Below are positions 46,207-59,044 of a stretch of DNA of 64,000 nucleotides, piece after piece. Under the pieces are notes generated by a model. The model saw nothing but the letters and a program-made list of their open reading frames with translations. It had not been told where the DNA came from and searched no databases. Position 1 is the stretch's first letter; every line of letters begins with the position of its first letter. The stretch lies in contig JAEMBT020000007.1 in NCBI GenBank assembly GCA_018873245.2, positions 10,051,129-10,115,128 of the forward strand, in the 5' to 3' direction. The translations under genes and the position numbers were made by a program. The stretch comes from Archegozetes longisetosus (lineage: Eukaryota > Arthropoda > Arachnida > Sarcoptiformes > Trhypochthoniidae).

Positions 46207-46211
46207 TTATT
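46206..46211 (-). promoter_or_regulatory. Polyadenylation signal overlapping haspin stop
   Basis: AATAAA on the - strand shares four bases with the AAA-TAA end of the haspin frame. If used, the 3' UTR would be very short. Confidence 0.35.
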
Positions 46212-49191
46212 TGAATTCTTCTTTCAAATATTGTCTAAATAGTTTGCTATTGACAAAATGAGTGGCTGATTCATAATCAAGAACTTTCGCAAACAAGTCT
46301 TGCAACATATTTAAAGCAATTTTATGTTGTTTAGACCTATGCGTATACTTTTTAGCCTTTAATAACTTATCCAATAAGTAGTGTAACCAAAAGAGGTTAG
46401 TTTTTGGGCAAAACTTCTGCCAATTATTTTGATTGAGGTCTCTCATCTTTCGGTAGATATCGAACTGATAATCACCTTCACCTATGAATAAATCTGAATA
46501 TTTGGCCAGATCATCGAATATAATAAAGCCGTCTTTAGACATTCGTGACAATGAAAAGTCAATAATGGACGCAAAAACACCGTTAGTATTGAGCGTAAAA
46601 GTATTGTCGTTAACAATATATTCCAAATGTGTTTGATCGGTTGTATTGATGAGAACGTTTCCCCAATGCATGTCTCTGTGTTCGAACTCATACTCTGATT
46701 CTGCGGCCGCTACGGACAGTGCCAACTGCGCAAACAAACTAAAAGCTTCGATAGCATTCTTAAACTTATGACTTTCTAAATCTGTTCCTCCGTTCGCCAA
46801 CTTAAGAACAATATAAACCTGTTTTTTGTCATAAATTGTCGGGTCGTCGTTTTCACTGACTTTATTCTTGGCATATAAATGCCATTCGTCGATTAGTTTC
46901 TTAGGGAATGTTCCCTTAGCACATGTCGCTCTGATCATATGAATAAAATTTGAGGCTTTGTTAGACAAATGATTACTCTTCAAGTGATTAAAGTTCATGG
47001 AAATCACTAATTCGGGCAATATTTGAGAAAACATATCTTCTTCAGAGCTGGCTTCAGCTGTATTCAAAGGTATTATTTTGATGACAATATCTTGGCCACA
47101 ACTATCTTTAGATGCATAAACTTCACCGTAAGATCCTTCACCTATTTTCTTACAATTATTAAGAATATTGGGTTCAAGTACATATTTCAAGTCTATTATA
47201 TGGTTCGGGTCACAAAGTAGCAAAACTTTTTCTTTTGCAGTTAATAGTTGTTCTTTGCCATCGTTGAAGATAACTTTCGATGTCGAAAATGCAACACTAA
47301 ATGAATGATCAATATATTGTTTAAGATCTTCCTTAGTGTTTAAACCTTTTGCTACTTTTTGGGAACTTGTATTTCGATTTGAGATTATAGTTCTTGCCTT
47401 AACAACAGTACGACATGGATTGCAAGATTTATTAAAGATTGAATGAACCGAAGCGATGCTCTTTCGGTATATCTGGTATGCGGTCGTATTTTTATTGACT
47501 GTTTTGCGTCTGTCGCTCGCGTCCAAAACAGGAACTATTGTCGTTGTCTTAGTAGGCAAACAATTAAGACTTGAATAGCTTTTCGATGGGAATAATTTAG
47601 ACATTGAAGTATCCAGACGCGATTCGTCGACCAGTAAATCGAATCTCGATTGCATCAATTCGTTTCCATTTCTAGTATTCAGCTTTTGTTTGATCCCCAC
47701 TAAAGGCGTACTTTTGATCTTTGGAGCGAAAATACTCGACAACTCATTAGTTTTGTTATGACTCCGTGTCTTGGTTCGTAGATTATATGAAACATCTTTT
47801 GAAACGACTGAAGGGTCACTAGAAGTAGCATTAGAAGACTTACTAGAGATTGCGTTTTTAACACTTTGTGTTCTTTCAATTAAAGTATGTGACTCTTCAT
47901 CAGAAGTCAGCAATTCTTCGCAACTTTCACAAGTTTTAGCATCGATTAAAGATCTCTTGATGTTACTGACTCGATCTCTGCGAACAGTCACTTTTTCGAT
48001 ATCGCTTAGCGAAGGCTTCACTACTTGTAAAGGAATGCTATCTTTAGGTATGGAAACTTTACGTAACTTCCTATTAGTTGGTGGAAGTGGTGCCACAAAC
48101 GTCTGTTGAGATCGATTATTCACCTTAGATTGTGTTGAGTCGAAAACAGCTTCTGGAGAACCGATTGACTTAATCGGCGATACGTTATGAGACTTAAGTG
48201 TTACATTAAGTCGACGCGAAACTGGGGTACTGGCTATACGAGAGTCTCCCAAACCTGCAGTTCGTATTCTTTCATTCTTCTTAAATATAAGTTTGGAGTT
48301 GATAGGATTTTCATAGTGGTTTTCATCATTTGTGTCAATAGTTGAAGGATTTGCGATTTGATCGCTTGTGCTTATTGCTGACTGATCACTATTAGCATTT
48401 GACCGTTTATTGTTTGACAAGTTGTTCGGAACAAAGTCGACATCAAATACATCATCGTTGTCATCATACGAATCATTACTGTTTTGAGTTGTTTCCCAAT
48501 CACTAGCAGCCGATTTAGTTTTCCGATCAATTGTTTTTGGATGTTTTGAGGGAACTTTAATTTGATTTTCATCTGGTTTCATGTCAACTTTAGACCAATC
48601 GATCAAATCTTCGAATGGTTTTAGTATGTCATAGAGAGGGGGAGTAGGTGGATCAGGTCTTAAGGCCTCGTTACCATTGACTTTAGTGATGACGAGTTCA
48701 TGTCTAGCGATTTCTTCATAGTCAGGAAGATTTGCGTTTTGGAAGGCCTTCAGTAACGACTCTTTGGTACAGTCTGGATAGTTCTGATCCTTCTTTTTTA
48801 ATCTGTTCTTCTTTTTCGTCTTCTTACTACTTCTGTTGTCGATATTATCCGCAAATTTCACTCTATTGTAATTCTTCTTAAACCCAGTCTTCGAAGTCTT
48901 AGCCGAAGGCTCGAAGTCAAGATCGTTGACATCGACACACGTTACATTGTTTTCATTATCAGAATCTGATGAATCAAAAGATCTTTGCTTTGGTGACAAA
49001 TTAGCATGAATTGTTTGAAGCGGAGCTCTTTTCGTATTACAATTTCTGTCATACTTCTGTTGGTTTTGTTGCAAATGACCGAACAACTGGTCGAATAGTT
49101 TTTCACTTCTTTTTTGTCCACTTATCACATTAACGTCTTCGTATAAGTCAATTGTCGGTTCTTTTAATATAGATTTGGGCTTCAACGCCAT
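46207..49191 (-). CDS. HASPIN: Haspin, histone H3 Thr3 kinase
   Basis: Mitotic serine/threonine kinase that phosphorylates histone H3 Thr3, the mark that recruits the chromosomal passenger complex to centromeres. 994 aa in one exon. Residues 1-640 are a long, low-complexity Ser/Lys/Asn-rich region with many basic patches, as in other haspins. The atypical kinase domain fills about 670-994: glycine loop KIGEGSYGEVYA (about 681-690), ion-pair lysine in DIVIKIIPL, catalytic FEHRDMHWGNVLI (Asp about 840). IIDFSLSRM replaces the usual DFG, a haspin signature. The C-terminal helices (NWQKFCPKTNLFWLHYLLDK) also fit. Its ATG at 49191 lacks any in-frame upstream extension I could support. Intronless haspin genes are also known in mammals. 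Confidence 0.95.
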   Translation of the reverse strand: MALKPKSILKEPTIDLYEDVNVISGQKRSEKLFDQLFGHLQQNQQKYDRNCNTKRAPLQTIHANLSPKQRSFDSSDSDNENNVTCVDVNDLDFEPSAKTSKTGFKKNYNRVKFADNIDNRSSKKTKKKNRLKKKDQNYPDCTKESLLKAFQNANLPDYEEIARHELVITKVNGNEALRPDPPTPPLYDILKPFEDLIDWSKVDMKPDENQIKVPSKHPKTIDRKTKSAASDWETTQNSNDSYDDNDDVFDVDFVPNNLSNNKRSNANSDQSAISTSDQIANPSTIDTNDENHYENPINSKLIFKKNERIRTAGLGDSRIASTPVSRRLNVTLKSHNVSPIKSIGSPEAVFDSTQSKVNNRSQQTFVAPLPPTNRKLRKVSIPKDSIPLQVVKPSLSDIEKVTVRRDRVSNIKRSLIDAKTCESCEELLTSDEESHTLIERTQSVKNAISSKSSNATSSDPSVVSKDVSYNLRTKTRSHNKTNELSSIFAPKIKSTPLVGIKQKLNTRNGNELMQSRFDLLVDESRLDTSMSKLFPSKSYSSLNCLPTKTTTIVPVLDASDRRKTVNKNTTAYQIYRKSIASVHSIFNKSCNPCRTVVKARTIISNRNTSSQKVAKGLNTKEDLKQYIDHSFSVAFSTSKVIFNDGKEQLLTAKEKVLLLCDPNHIIDLKYVLEPNILNNCKKIGEGSYGEVYASKDSCGQDIVIKIIPLNTAEASSEEDMFSQILPELVISMNFNHLKSNHLSNKASNFIHMIRATCAKGTFPKKLIDEWHLYAKNKVSENDDPTIYDKKQVYIVLKLANGGTDLESHKFKNAIEAFSLFAQLALSVAAAESEYEFEHRDMHWGNVLINTTDQTHLEYIVNDNTFTLNTNGVFASIIDFSLSRMSKDGFIIFDDLAKYSDLFIGEGDYQFDIYRKMRDLNQNNWQKFCPKTNLFWLHYLLDKLLKAKKYTHRSKQHKIALNMLQDLFAKVLDYESATHFVNSKLFRQYLKEEFK

Positions 49192-49779
49192 TATTCTATT
49201 AATTTGATTAATAATTTAAAATGAAAACAGAAAATATATTACTCAATAATATATTGGATTAAATATTATGTTGACATATAATTTAAATAAAGCGTCATTT
49301 CATTAATTCATAGCATTACTGGACATTTACAACAACAGCCAATAAAGCTCAAGCTAAACGTCTGATTCGTTCATTTCAATCTTGAGTTCATGCGCTTTGC
49401 ATTCAGAAAGTTTTTTCTGTTAGCATTACAAATGATATCTAAAAAGGGACAAAATGTTTGTTGACTATAGCGGTAAATTTATCCTTTTTTATATTGCCTG
49501 TATTGTTGTAATACTAGCATAATTTTGATTATACTACTGTGGAGACATCACGTACTAACGAAAGTAAATGTCGTGTACGGGAGAAAAACCTCACAAGTGT
49601 TCATAGAATTAATGTGATCGACGTTTCCGAAACTATTAAACGAGTTAAAGCTAATTTGTGTGACTGGCGTCAACGTGGACTTCAGTAATGAGACGTTTCG
49701 GTAATAAACCTCGATTTTGTTCTCTTGAATCGAATGACAGCCACTCAAAGAGTTAGAATTACTTTTAACTTTAATATGT
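49192..49779. other. Haspin upstream region
   Basis: About 590 bp between the haspin start (- strand) and the zinc-finger remnant (+ strand). Presumably holds the haspin promoter; nothing specific recognised. Confidence 0.5.
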
Positions 49780-51930
49780 TTTTAGGACAAACCCGGCTAT
49801 TAAAAGGTACCTGTCACTCACAAGGGATAAAGCCGTATAGATGTGAATGGCTTCAGTGTGAGAACACTTTCCTCCAGAGATCGAATAAGAAAGATCATTA
49901 TAAACGTATTCATGATAAATAAGTTCTCATTAGTGTTAGTTTAACCTGACTTACGCTAAAATTTCTATTTTAATTATTTTTTATTGCCGGTGATGTTAGT
50001 GTGATTTAGAGTCATTCAGTTAGTGTTTAGTTATCTAATGTCAAATTTTAACTAAAACATCAAAACTGATTTCAATTGAGTAATTTATTTGATTGAATTA
50101 TTATTAAATTAATACTAGATCAAATTTGAAATCATGTCGAAAGCTACGAAAATGTTGAAAATCTTTTATAAATGTTCTCACATTTGCTTAATATTCAATT
50201 TAAGCATAAGTAACTCATTCGAGTAAATTGTTTGAAAAAAAATCATAAAATAAATATTCAATTCAATTCAGTTAACCATCAATTTATTGATGAACGACTA
50301 GTAGTATTTTTAAGAGTAATAAGCAAACAATCCTTTATTGATGTTTTTCATTAACCTAAAAGTTTAACGTGAAATGTTAACCAAGCATTTTATGCTTTAA
50401 ATTAGTTGTATTTAAGAAGAGTGAGTGGCAAATGCACAATTTTCGAGCGAGGGGGCAAAAATTGAAAGCCTTATAAAAAGTATGAATTTGAATGCCTAAT
50501 CAATACAATCCTGAAACATTATGTCATTCGAGTTAGCAACTAATAGAATAGAATTAGAGAATCATTTCAATGAGCATCGAATTGAATCGAACGAGAAACT
50601 CATTAGTAACGAAGCGATTAATAAGCAATCAATCATAATCCTATTGTCAGCGGCAATATAAGTTTTGGATAGTATTCATATTATCAAAAGCATTAATGAA
50701 GATATGCACGAAAATGATGGTCCAAATAATGATGAAAATTTCTTAAATATTAACGGCAATTATGAATGCGATACTTGTGATCATGATTCCCGCAATTTTA
50801 GTGGACTTACGAGACACTTGTTAACTCATACTGGAATAATTCGCTTGTGATTGGCCTCAAGGTGATCGATCTTTTTTGCAGAAACACGCTATGAGAGATC
50901 ATTATATGCGCGTCCACGTAGCCGCAAAACTGAAAAATGATGTCAAGTATGATAAAGACGACGAAGTTGTCGAGATAGATGTCGAGAGCCTTAAGGAGAA
51001 CAGTAGGAATAAGTATGAATGCCATTGGGTTGGATGTGGGCAAGAGTTCAAGTGGCATTAAAAGGCATTTAGGCGTTCATCAGAAAACCATTAGACTTGT
51101 TTGGAATGGATGTGACAAGACTTACCCAAATCGGGAATATGAAAGACCACTATTTGCGTATTCATTGTGTTAGTGGTTCTATTGATAGTAATGGTAATGA
51201 AGATACTGTTAATATTAATGAAAATGAGAATAATAATAATGATAGTAGTCAGAATGAAACAATTTCGAGAATACGGATTAAGAATTTAAGGATAAAGTTA
51301 TTGAGAGAAATAATAGTGAGGCTTTTGTTTGTGATTGGAGTGGACGTGGACTTGAGTTTCCTTATTAATAGTCGTCTCGAGAGATGTCATAATGTTCATA
51401 AGGGTTTGAAGGCTTTCAAGTGTCCCGAATGTGAGCGAACTTTTGGTCAGAAGTCTAATATGAGACGTTTACTTGTTTAAAATATTAATCTGAGAATTGA
51501 GAACAGGAGAAACAGTTATAAGACCTCGAAAGATGAGATATCGAACGATCAAAGATATACTAATAAAGTGATTCGCTGCCAGTAATAGTAATAGTGTTTT
51601 GAAGCCTATTACAAGAAGGTATTCGATTAATAAACTTAAGGATAAGATCGGCAACAACACGATCGAGACCTATTTTGCGTAGTGGTGAAGAGCTATCTAA
51701 GTGTGAGTTGTGCTACGAAAGCTTCACTTTTTTGGTTTATTTCAATTCTCATATGAAAAAAGTTCACTTAATCACGAACTCGATTAGGTGCACTTGGCCT
51801 GGATGTGAGTCTAGTTTTGGGACCGTTGTCGGTCTTCGGAAGCATAAGTTTGCATACCGGGGAAAAGAAATATTCATGTGAATGGCTTGCTTGAGAACAG
51901 CACTTAAGTTAACTAATATTTAGTTGTGTT
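49780..51930 (+). pseudogene. Decayed C2H2 zinc-finger gene
   Basis: About nine C2H2 finger remnants on the + strand, in shifting frames with stops between them. At 49825-49919 KPYRCEWLQCENTF...HYKRIH; near 50758 YECDTCDHDSRNFSGLTRHLLTHTG. After a frame change near 50845 comes a finger lacking its second cysteine (CDWPQGDRSF). Near 51016 YECHWVGCGQEF is followed, after a shift, by KRHLGVH. Around 51100-51165 CDKTYP and MKDHYLRIH lie in different frames. FKCPECERTFGQKSNMRR lies at 51415, CELCYESFTFLVYFNSHMKK at 51697, CTWPGCESSFGTVVGLRKH at 51788, and after another shift HTGEKKYSCEW at 51853. At least four frameshifts and several stops cannot be explained by introns, so this looks like a degenerate poly-zinc-finger transcription factor. 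A transcribed fragment is possible. Confidence 0.75.
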
Positions 51931-52056
51931 TAATGTTAGACGCATAATCAGATACTTACATTTATACTTTAATTACTTAATCAGAACTCGAACTCACTTC
52001 AGTCTAGACTCCCAATAGTCTTGAAAACTATTTATAATTAATAAATAAGATTAATA

Positions 52057-52062
52057 TTTATT
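52057..52062 (-). promoter_or_regulatory. Polyadenylation signal, GCP2
   Basis: AATAAA on the - strand about 175 nt past the GCP2 stop codon. Confidence 0.4.
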
Positions 52063-52237
52063 AATTTGAAGACATTGTAAGACTAGTGAAACTTTGAAAC
52101 AAACTTCATGTTATATAATAATTACAAATTTTGTAAATACTAAAAAAGAAAAAATGTTAGTTTGAACCAGATCTATGAATAATCTGATGATTGTATAAAA
52201 TCGATGAAAACCAGTAAACATGCTAATGAAATGTATC

Positions 52238-55200
52238 TTAGACTTGGAGATCACTTCTAGATTCCAATGATTGGTAAAAGCCATTAAAATCCAGTCTAGA
52301 AGAGATTTGAAACAGAATATTATTGACTACTTATGAGGTGAGATGGGAAAGAAAAATTGAGTGAATACCTGTTTAAAACTGGAAGCATTGTATAGTTTTC
52401 ATGAGTTTGAAGTTTGATAGCTTGAAGTAATTGATGTAATGTTAGGTTGAACTCCGATTGCATATTTGCAACATGATCTTCAAAACTACTTTGAAGTTCT
52501 CTACTATCATTTATAGTAACTGAAACTTCTTTATCATCTTTACATTCAAAAGCTTCAACTATGCTTTTACTTGTGTCCAGCAATTCGTATTGAGTCGATT
52601 GATTTTGAGAATCCTATCAAATATTCAAATTAAGAACATTCAAAACGAAAATGTCAACGCATACAATAACAGAGAATAGTTGCACTGAAGAAATAAAGCT
52701 TTTACCGAATATTGAGATAAACTTTTGAAACTAGACTTCTCTAAGGTTTGTTTGAAATGATTGTAAAGTATATAGAAATAATTACTTTCATAAAGTTGGA
52801 AAATACAATGCAAAGTCTCAATAACTTGACGATAGCCTTCAATACATCGCCTGCAGTCAGCATTCCGTCGCGCAAACACTTCTGAATGTATTCTTCGTGA
52901 GATTTCATCATATCGTCGACACTCGTCACTTTGGTCTGTACGTACTCTAAGAACTGATGAAAAGTTGGCTCAATGACTTCCAGCATAATATAGTACTCAA
53001 GATTTTGAACAAAATTCAACATCTTCTGACGCAAAGCGAATGCTTGCGCATAACCAGTAACAGCATTGAGAGTAAAGCGTTTCGCGATTTTATTTCCCTT
53101 CCAGACCTCTTCCAGTTGCCGTTCAACATATTTGCAGTAAAATAAATGCCTGAATAGCATTTGATAACATGTGATATTTTTACGACTTATGATGAGGGAT
53201 AACGGCCACGAGACCTCAAACTTTAAGGCTAGAGCTTCAGAACCTCGTAATGGATTTGAATCTAAATCACTGTTATCGCTAAGAAAACTGTTGCCAATAC
53301 TAAGTATTTGTGACATTTGTGAATGCAATGATTCTGGCAGTAACTCAATGCGTACGTCATCTTTATATGGATCAGAATTCATAAGGCTCGTTCTCAGAGA
53401 AAGCTCAAGCAATGAGTCGAGTCTATTGGGAGCGATGTCATCGATTTCTTTCTCCAGTTCATCACCAGCCAAGTCCATGAACTGGACGATGAAGTCTCCC
53501 ATATCCATAAAAAAGTAATGTTTGATTGATTTGAGTCTTCCAATTAGGTCTGACTCGTCAACGAGTAGATGAAGCAGCTCCTTACTCGCGAACTTATAGG
53601 CAGCTTCAATGCTTTCGATATAAATTCTTTCTTCTGTTGTGTAAGATAACGCTTCGGGAGTGTAAGGACGAGATATCTTTCTGCCACATTGACGAATAAC
53701 ACTCAAATACTTTCCAGTTTTCATTATCATGTCCGAATGGCGTTCGAGATAAATTGGAATTCGAGAACGTATTACTTCATAGCGATTCTCCCAAAAAAGG
53801 CTGCAAATTAATTATGTATTCGAAATGTTATTTTCAAAAAAGATGTTAAGCAAAGTGTTTGCAGATGAGACTCACTCGTCTAATGCTATTTCCCCATCAT
53901 TTTCAGAAGCTCTGTCTTCTACAAGAAATTCTTTGTAGGGATCGTCTATTATTCCCTCATAAATCCATGTTTCAAGAATTTCAAAATAAGGTGCGCTCGC
54001 CTTTCTTGTCACCGACAAACAAAACTCTTGAGCTTTGGCGTTACCAGTCATGGCAACTGTTTTCTCGTGAAGAATACTTAAAACTGCACCACCGATGCAG
54101 TTGCCCTTCGGTTGAAATAAGAATTATTTTAGCATTAAGAGATTAAGAATTTTCTGGTGGTTTATGAAATAATACCTTTGAAACCTTACTGGCTATATCT
54201 TTGAGTATTCCAAGATTACTGAAACATGGCTGCAGATAATACCACATCTTCTGCAGAGTCAAATCTCCTTTTTTATGTTGTGTTTCTAGTTGACTGATTA
54301 AAGTGAAATAATCTTTGATCTGCGCTCTCATGGCTGCCACCAATGCTTGATTTACAAGACCGTAATCGATAACATCAATGAAATTAATGATTTGTGAATA
54401 ATAAGGACATAAAGCTGTGATCCTAACGGCCAGAGTATATAACAATTCATCACCAGTTTTATCAACAGTGATGTCGTGTTTATTGGGCTTTTCCTTTAAT
54501 GGTTGTAACCTTATATATTTGCCTTCAATTCCCTAATAATTCAAAACCAAATTCAACTCAAATTAGACTCAAATTAACCTGAAATAATGATCACATTGAA
54601 TGACATACTATCAAAACGAATAACAAATCCTCAATGAGAGCACACTCTTGCTCAGCAACTGATAAACTGTTCAATGGTTTGATAGTATTTTCATGAGACC
54701 AGTCGTTTGGCTGATAGTCCAATGACAAGAACTTCCAATCGACCAATTTACTGCTTCGTTTTTCTTTTTTCTTAAGTGGCGAATCTCTGGCTACATGTTT
54801 GTTATCACTCATTTCTTCATTAATATTTAACACTCCTGTCATATCATTGAGATCTAGTTCTGACAACTTATTACTGATGGCATTGTTTGGCGAGAAGGAA
54901 GAAATAGCAGATGAAGACGAAACTGGTCTTTGATCAGCTGCCACTGTGTCCGATTGTAAAGTTTCGGTTGCGTTCGTCTTTTTAGATGTCTTTTTGCTTT
55001 GAAATTTTAACAAACATTTGATCTATAACCAGATTAAGAAAAGGGATGTCAATTTAAAGATAAATAACGAAAAAATTGAAATAAAAATCAATACTTTTGG
55101 TTCTTCATTGATTCGCGTCAATAAGTGGACTAAAGGGTCGAGTTCTATAACACTAAAATGAGATAATAAGTGACTGATTAGTTTAGTTTTAAGTATCGAT

Positions 55201-55522
55201 TAGTAGTGAAATACTTTTGTATTTTTAAGTCTTCATATTTGTTCCTGAAATCTGGATCGCTGTGGACTTCGAGTTTACGAACGAAAGTATGACTCGCGCC
55301 ACGGGTTTTAGACTTCTGCTCAACACTTTTCACCAAATTATCACTTATTTGATCAGCAGTTATGCCTTCGCTTACGTTCTCTTCGATTCTATTAAAGAAA
55401 ACGATAAATAATTTTAATTAAATTTAATGTCAAATCAAAGAAATAATAAATAAAACTAATAAATACTCTAAAAGTTTCATCAATTGGTTGACATCATGAT
55501 GAATGTTATATTGAGAGGACAT
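52238..55522 (-). CDS. TUBGCP2: Gamma-tubulin complex component 2 (GCP2)
   Basis: Core subunit of the gamma-tubulin complex that nucleates microtubules at centrosomes and spindle poles. Exons in order: 55522-55467, 55388-55215, 55152-55095, 55022-54609, 54532-54176, 54105-53876, 53800-52786, 52738-52706, 52613-52369, 52295-52238 (879 aa against about 902 in human; phases agree). It starts MSSQYNIHHDVNQLMKLLE, close to human. LDPLVHLLTRINEEPK and the GRIP1 region follow (ECALIEDLLFVLIGIEGKYI, YGLVNQALVAAMRAQIKDY, LQKMWYYLQP, APYFEILETWIYEGIIDDPY). Then comes the gamma-tubulin-binding GRIP2 region (KTGKYLSVIRQCG, SIKHYFFMDMGDFIVQFMDL, WPLSLIISRKNITCYQMLFR, LRQKMLNFVQNLEYYIMLEV). It ends RLDFNGFYQSLES. 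The linker in exon 4 is Ser/Lys-rich and diverged. Exon 8 is only 33 nt and was placed by frame. Confidence 0.96.
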
Positions 55523-58500
55523 CTCAATAACAAATTGATCGTAAATCTAATAGAACTTGGGATAAATTGATATGATTACAATTTTGATCAATTAGACTAA
55601 ACTTTAGTAGAAATATAATCAACTTTTATATAGTTGTCATTAGTATTATTTTGTGTTGACTTTTTAAGTATGTAATGTTAACTTTACTGCACTTCACTTG
55701 CGCCTAAAATTTCGATTAAGAATAGAGTGACTCCTCACAAACAACATTACGAATATATTGCCAATTCTTATTAAAAATCTTAGTTCATGTTATTTTCCAT
55801 TTGTTTTAAGTGAACAGATAACTAACATTGCTAAACTTAAACTTTTATTCTTTAGAATTGAGTTGAAATCATTGTTAACACATCGAACAATATGAAGAAT
55901 ATTGAGAACTTAAGTCCTTATGAAATAGAACCATAATCATGATATACAAAGGAAGCATACGATAAGTTTTTTGGCTGTAGTCTAAAATTGTCTATGTACT
56001 AGCGAAAAACTTATCTCAACTTACACTTAGTTTCATAGGACTTAAAAACTTTATCTAAAGCGTCCATCAGTTAAGAAAATATTGAAAAAAATTGGCTAAC
56101 TATTAAGTTTTCAATGTTGACGAGTGATATATTTTTTTCAAAATAAAAGCATGCTTCAACTTTCCATAATTTACTCGGAGCAAATGCTTAATCGTCAATT
56201 CAGTCACTGTTAACTATTTAAAATGTGAAGCAATAAGTCATAATTTGCTTCAATCACAATTGAACCAATTAGATTTCGATTAGAAACGTTTTAGATTCAC
56301 TGGTTAAAATCGGGCAAACTGTCTTAACAGAGATTTGGTTTATAGATTTGGCAAATTTTGAAAATAAACAAAAAATCAGTTGAAACTGGGTATGAGAAAA
56401 GATAAAAAAAGATCAGAAAAATGGAATAAATTTGACTTTGTCTCAAATATAAAAGAATAACGATTTAAGATTGAGATATGAATTAAAAACAGAAATATCA
56501 CTAAAGTTGACTGAACCTATGCCGTAATCTATACTCAATATTTGATTGATCGCTCAGTTATACTTTAATTTAATTTGACATTCAAATGTTCTTAAAACAT
56601 TTGATCTCATCAATCATTTCATATTTTGATAGTTTAAAGTTGTTACTCTAACTAAAAATTGATCGAAAAAATGATTGACAAATGCTTTTAATATTATAGT
56701 TTGATATAATCTATTAATAGTTCTAACTTGAAATTTAAAAAGGCTCAACTTATCAAATTTAACTCAGTATTGATTGAGCCACTAAAAACTGATTTTAACC
56801 GTTTTAACTAAATCAGTCATCACTGGATTCGACGGCTTCTATCGGTTAAAATAAGTTAAAACCGATGAACAGTAGCCGATTCATAATTATAATAACTTGA
56901 TTGCTTCAAAAGTGACAAGGTTGAAGACATGATTTGATTTAAAAAAAACATGTGACATTGAAAACTTAATCGATAGCCATAAATTTGACTATATTTAAAG
57001 TGATAAAGACTTTTGATAGAATAGTATAAGTATTAATCAAATTAGATGTTCACTGACACGCGTCCCATTTCCTTGACCTCTGTACAGCTAAAACTTATTA
57101 ATGATCGATAACAACTTGAGTAAAGTAATGCCAAAAAATGTATGGAACAGATCATTCATATATTTACGAGAGTAAATTCAATAAGAAAATGCATATTATG
57201 TTCATGTACAGTATTAACAGTTGACAATGTGCCATGAGAAACATGCCTTTAAAACGTAGGAACAAACTCTTCATCAAATGCTTTCGGTATCTATCGAGGA
57301 TTAATAAGTTTTTAGGTGCATGTGTTTCTAAAATTACAGATATTCTAATCGCGAACTTTAGATATAACATTGAATAGAACTAAATTCTAGTAAATTAAGT
57401 AGTAATCTGATTCTATTAGCTTAGTAATGCTTTACTACTATTGCATTAGAATTGTTTTTAGACTATTCAAACGTGTAATTAATAACTTTGTTGCAAATGA
57501 CAGTCAACCTTTGAAAGTTGCACAATTTTAAACTACATTTTTAAAATGGTTTTAGTGGCATCGAATTCTTGACTGAAAGATGACTCTAAATTGTTTCAAA
57601 TATTTGTCAGCTCGAGCTTAATGTAGTGTGACCGGAAAGGCGGGCCTAAAAGTTTTGCATTATTGATAGCGTGTGTTTCACATCAAATCCAAATAAGAGA
57701 CAAATGCAAATACAGTCCATACCCGATTATGACGACTCGTTAATGCATTAAAAACTTGCCACAATCGATATCGGACTCTACTGTAGTATTTTATGTGAAG
57801 TATTCGTTGCCAAAAATGCAAACTTTATTGGACTTTGCGATTATCCTATAGTTTTAATAGAGCTAACTAGAATTCTCACCCCAATCACATAAAACCGAGT
57901 ATAAATTTGAATGACTGTTAAATTTGGTGAATTTACATGTATAGCAAGTGTTAGAACATTATATAACTTGTAAAGAAACTCATCGCTCACTCAACTAGCT
58001 GTCAATTAAACAATATGTAAGCTCTATCGATAGAAATAGCTCTAGCTGTTTTCATAGTTTGCTAAAGTGTCAATCATTTAGATGAAGTCAAATGTCATAT
58101 AAATAGCAATTGATGGTAATAATGCATTGGAAAAAATGCGTTTTCAAATGGAGAATAGTTTAGATTAGAGTAAATAATGGCTATGAGTGAGTTAATCATA
58201 GAGTGAGTTATGCGAAGCCTCAATCATATCACATGAATTTCATAAGAAATTCGATCCCACAATGTAAACAATTATAAACTGAATGTTAGATTAATTGTAA
58301 ATAGACTGTCAAGTGATTTTAATGATCATTAGCTTGAACTGAGACTTTGAGCGGATATTATTAGCAGGTTATGAACACTTGTTATCATAAGCGCTCATTC
58401 AACTTGACTTTTATCTAGTTATAAACTATCCTGGCTATAAAACAGACCCGTTCAATCATTTTTATCTGCCTAACATTTACAACTGATAAGACTTAGAACA

Positions 58501-59044
58501 CGCATCAACCAAAAAAATTCCATATTTATCTCAAAATGTATAACTTTTTTATTAGCTGTAAAAATTCAGTAACAGATTTATAAAAGCTCTATAAATTAAC
58601 TTTTCAATGGTCATAAATTGAAATAGATCCGATTTATGTTAGCTAATTTCAAATCAATACATCAATGTAAAAACTTACAAAACATGTTTATAAAACTAGA
58701 GAGCAATAAAAACCATTATATAAAGTTAATTGAAAAACGTTCTCAACTAAAAAATTGTTTTGTTTTGATTAGGAGGAAAACCAATAAGTTTGTAATTGCA
58801 CTTCGGGAATACTCATGCACTTGAATATCACTAGACGTTTCATTTGAATTAACTTCCTTTCGACTGAATCCAATTCAAAGCATTCTTAAGGCAATATTAC
58901 ATACGATATGGTATGTTATTAAATGCAGACCCAAAATGTAGAATTTCAATCGGATATGAAAATGAGAATCAGTTGACATGTTTGTCTTCTTGTTTGGAAC
59001 AATATAAAAATCTCTGAACACTACGAGTGAAAGATCCTATAAAA
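55523..59044. other. 3.5-kb intergenic region, no gene seen
   Basis: Lies between the GCP2 start and the SLC7 3' end (both genes on -). Very AT-rich. The frames here (57164-57370 on -, 58636-58824 on +) are short and unrecognised. The GCP2 promoter should be at the left end and the SLC7 3' UTR at the right end. Confidence 0.6.

Noticed and set aside
47771..48109. 112-aa + strand frame opposite haspin
   Set aside because: Antisense shadow of the haspin N-terminal region.
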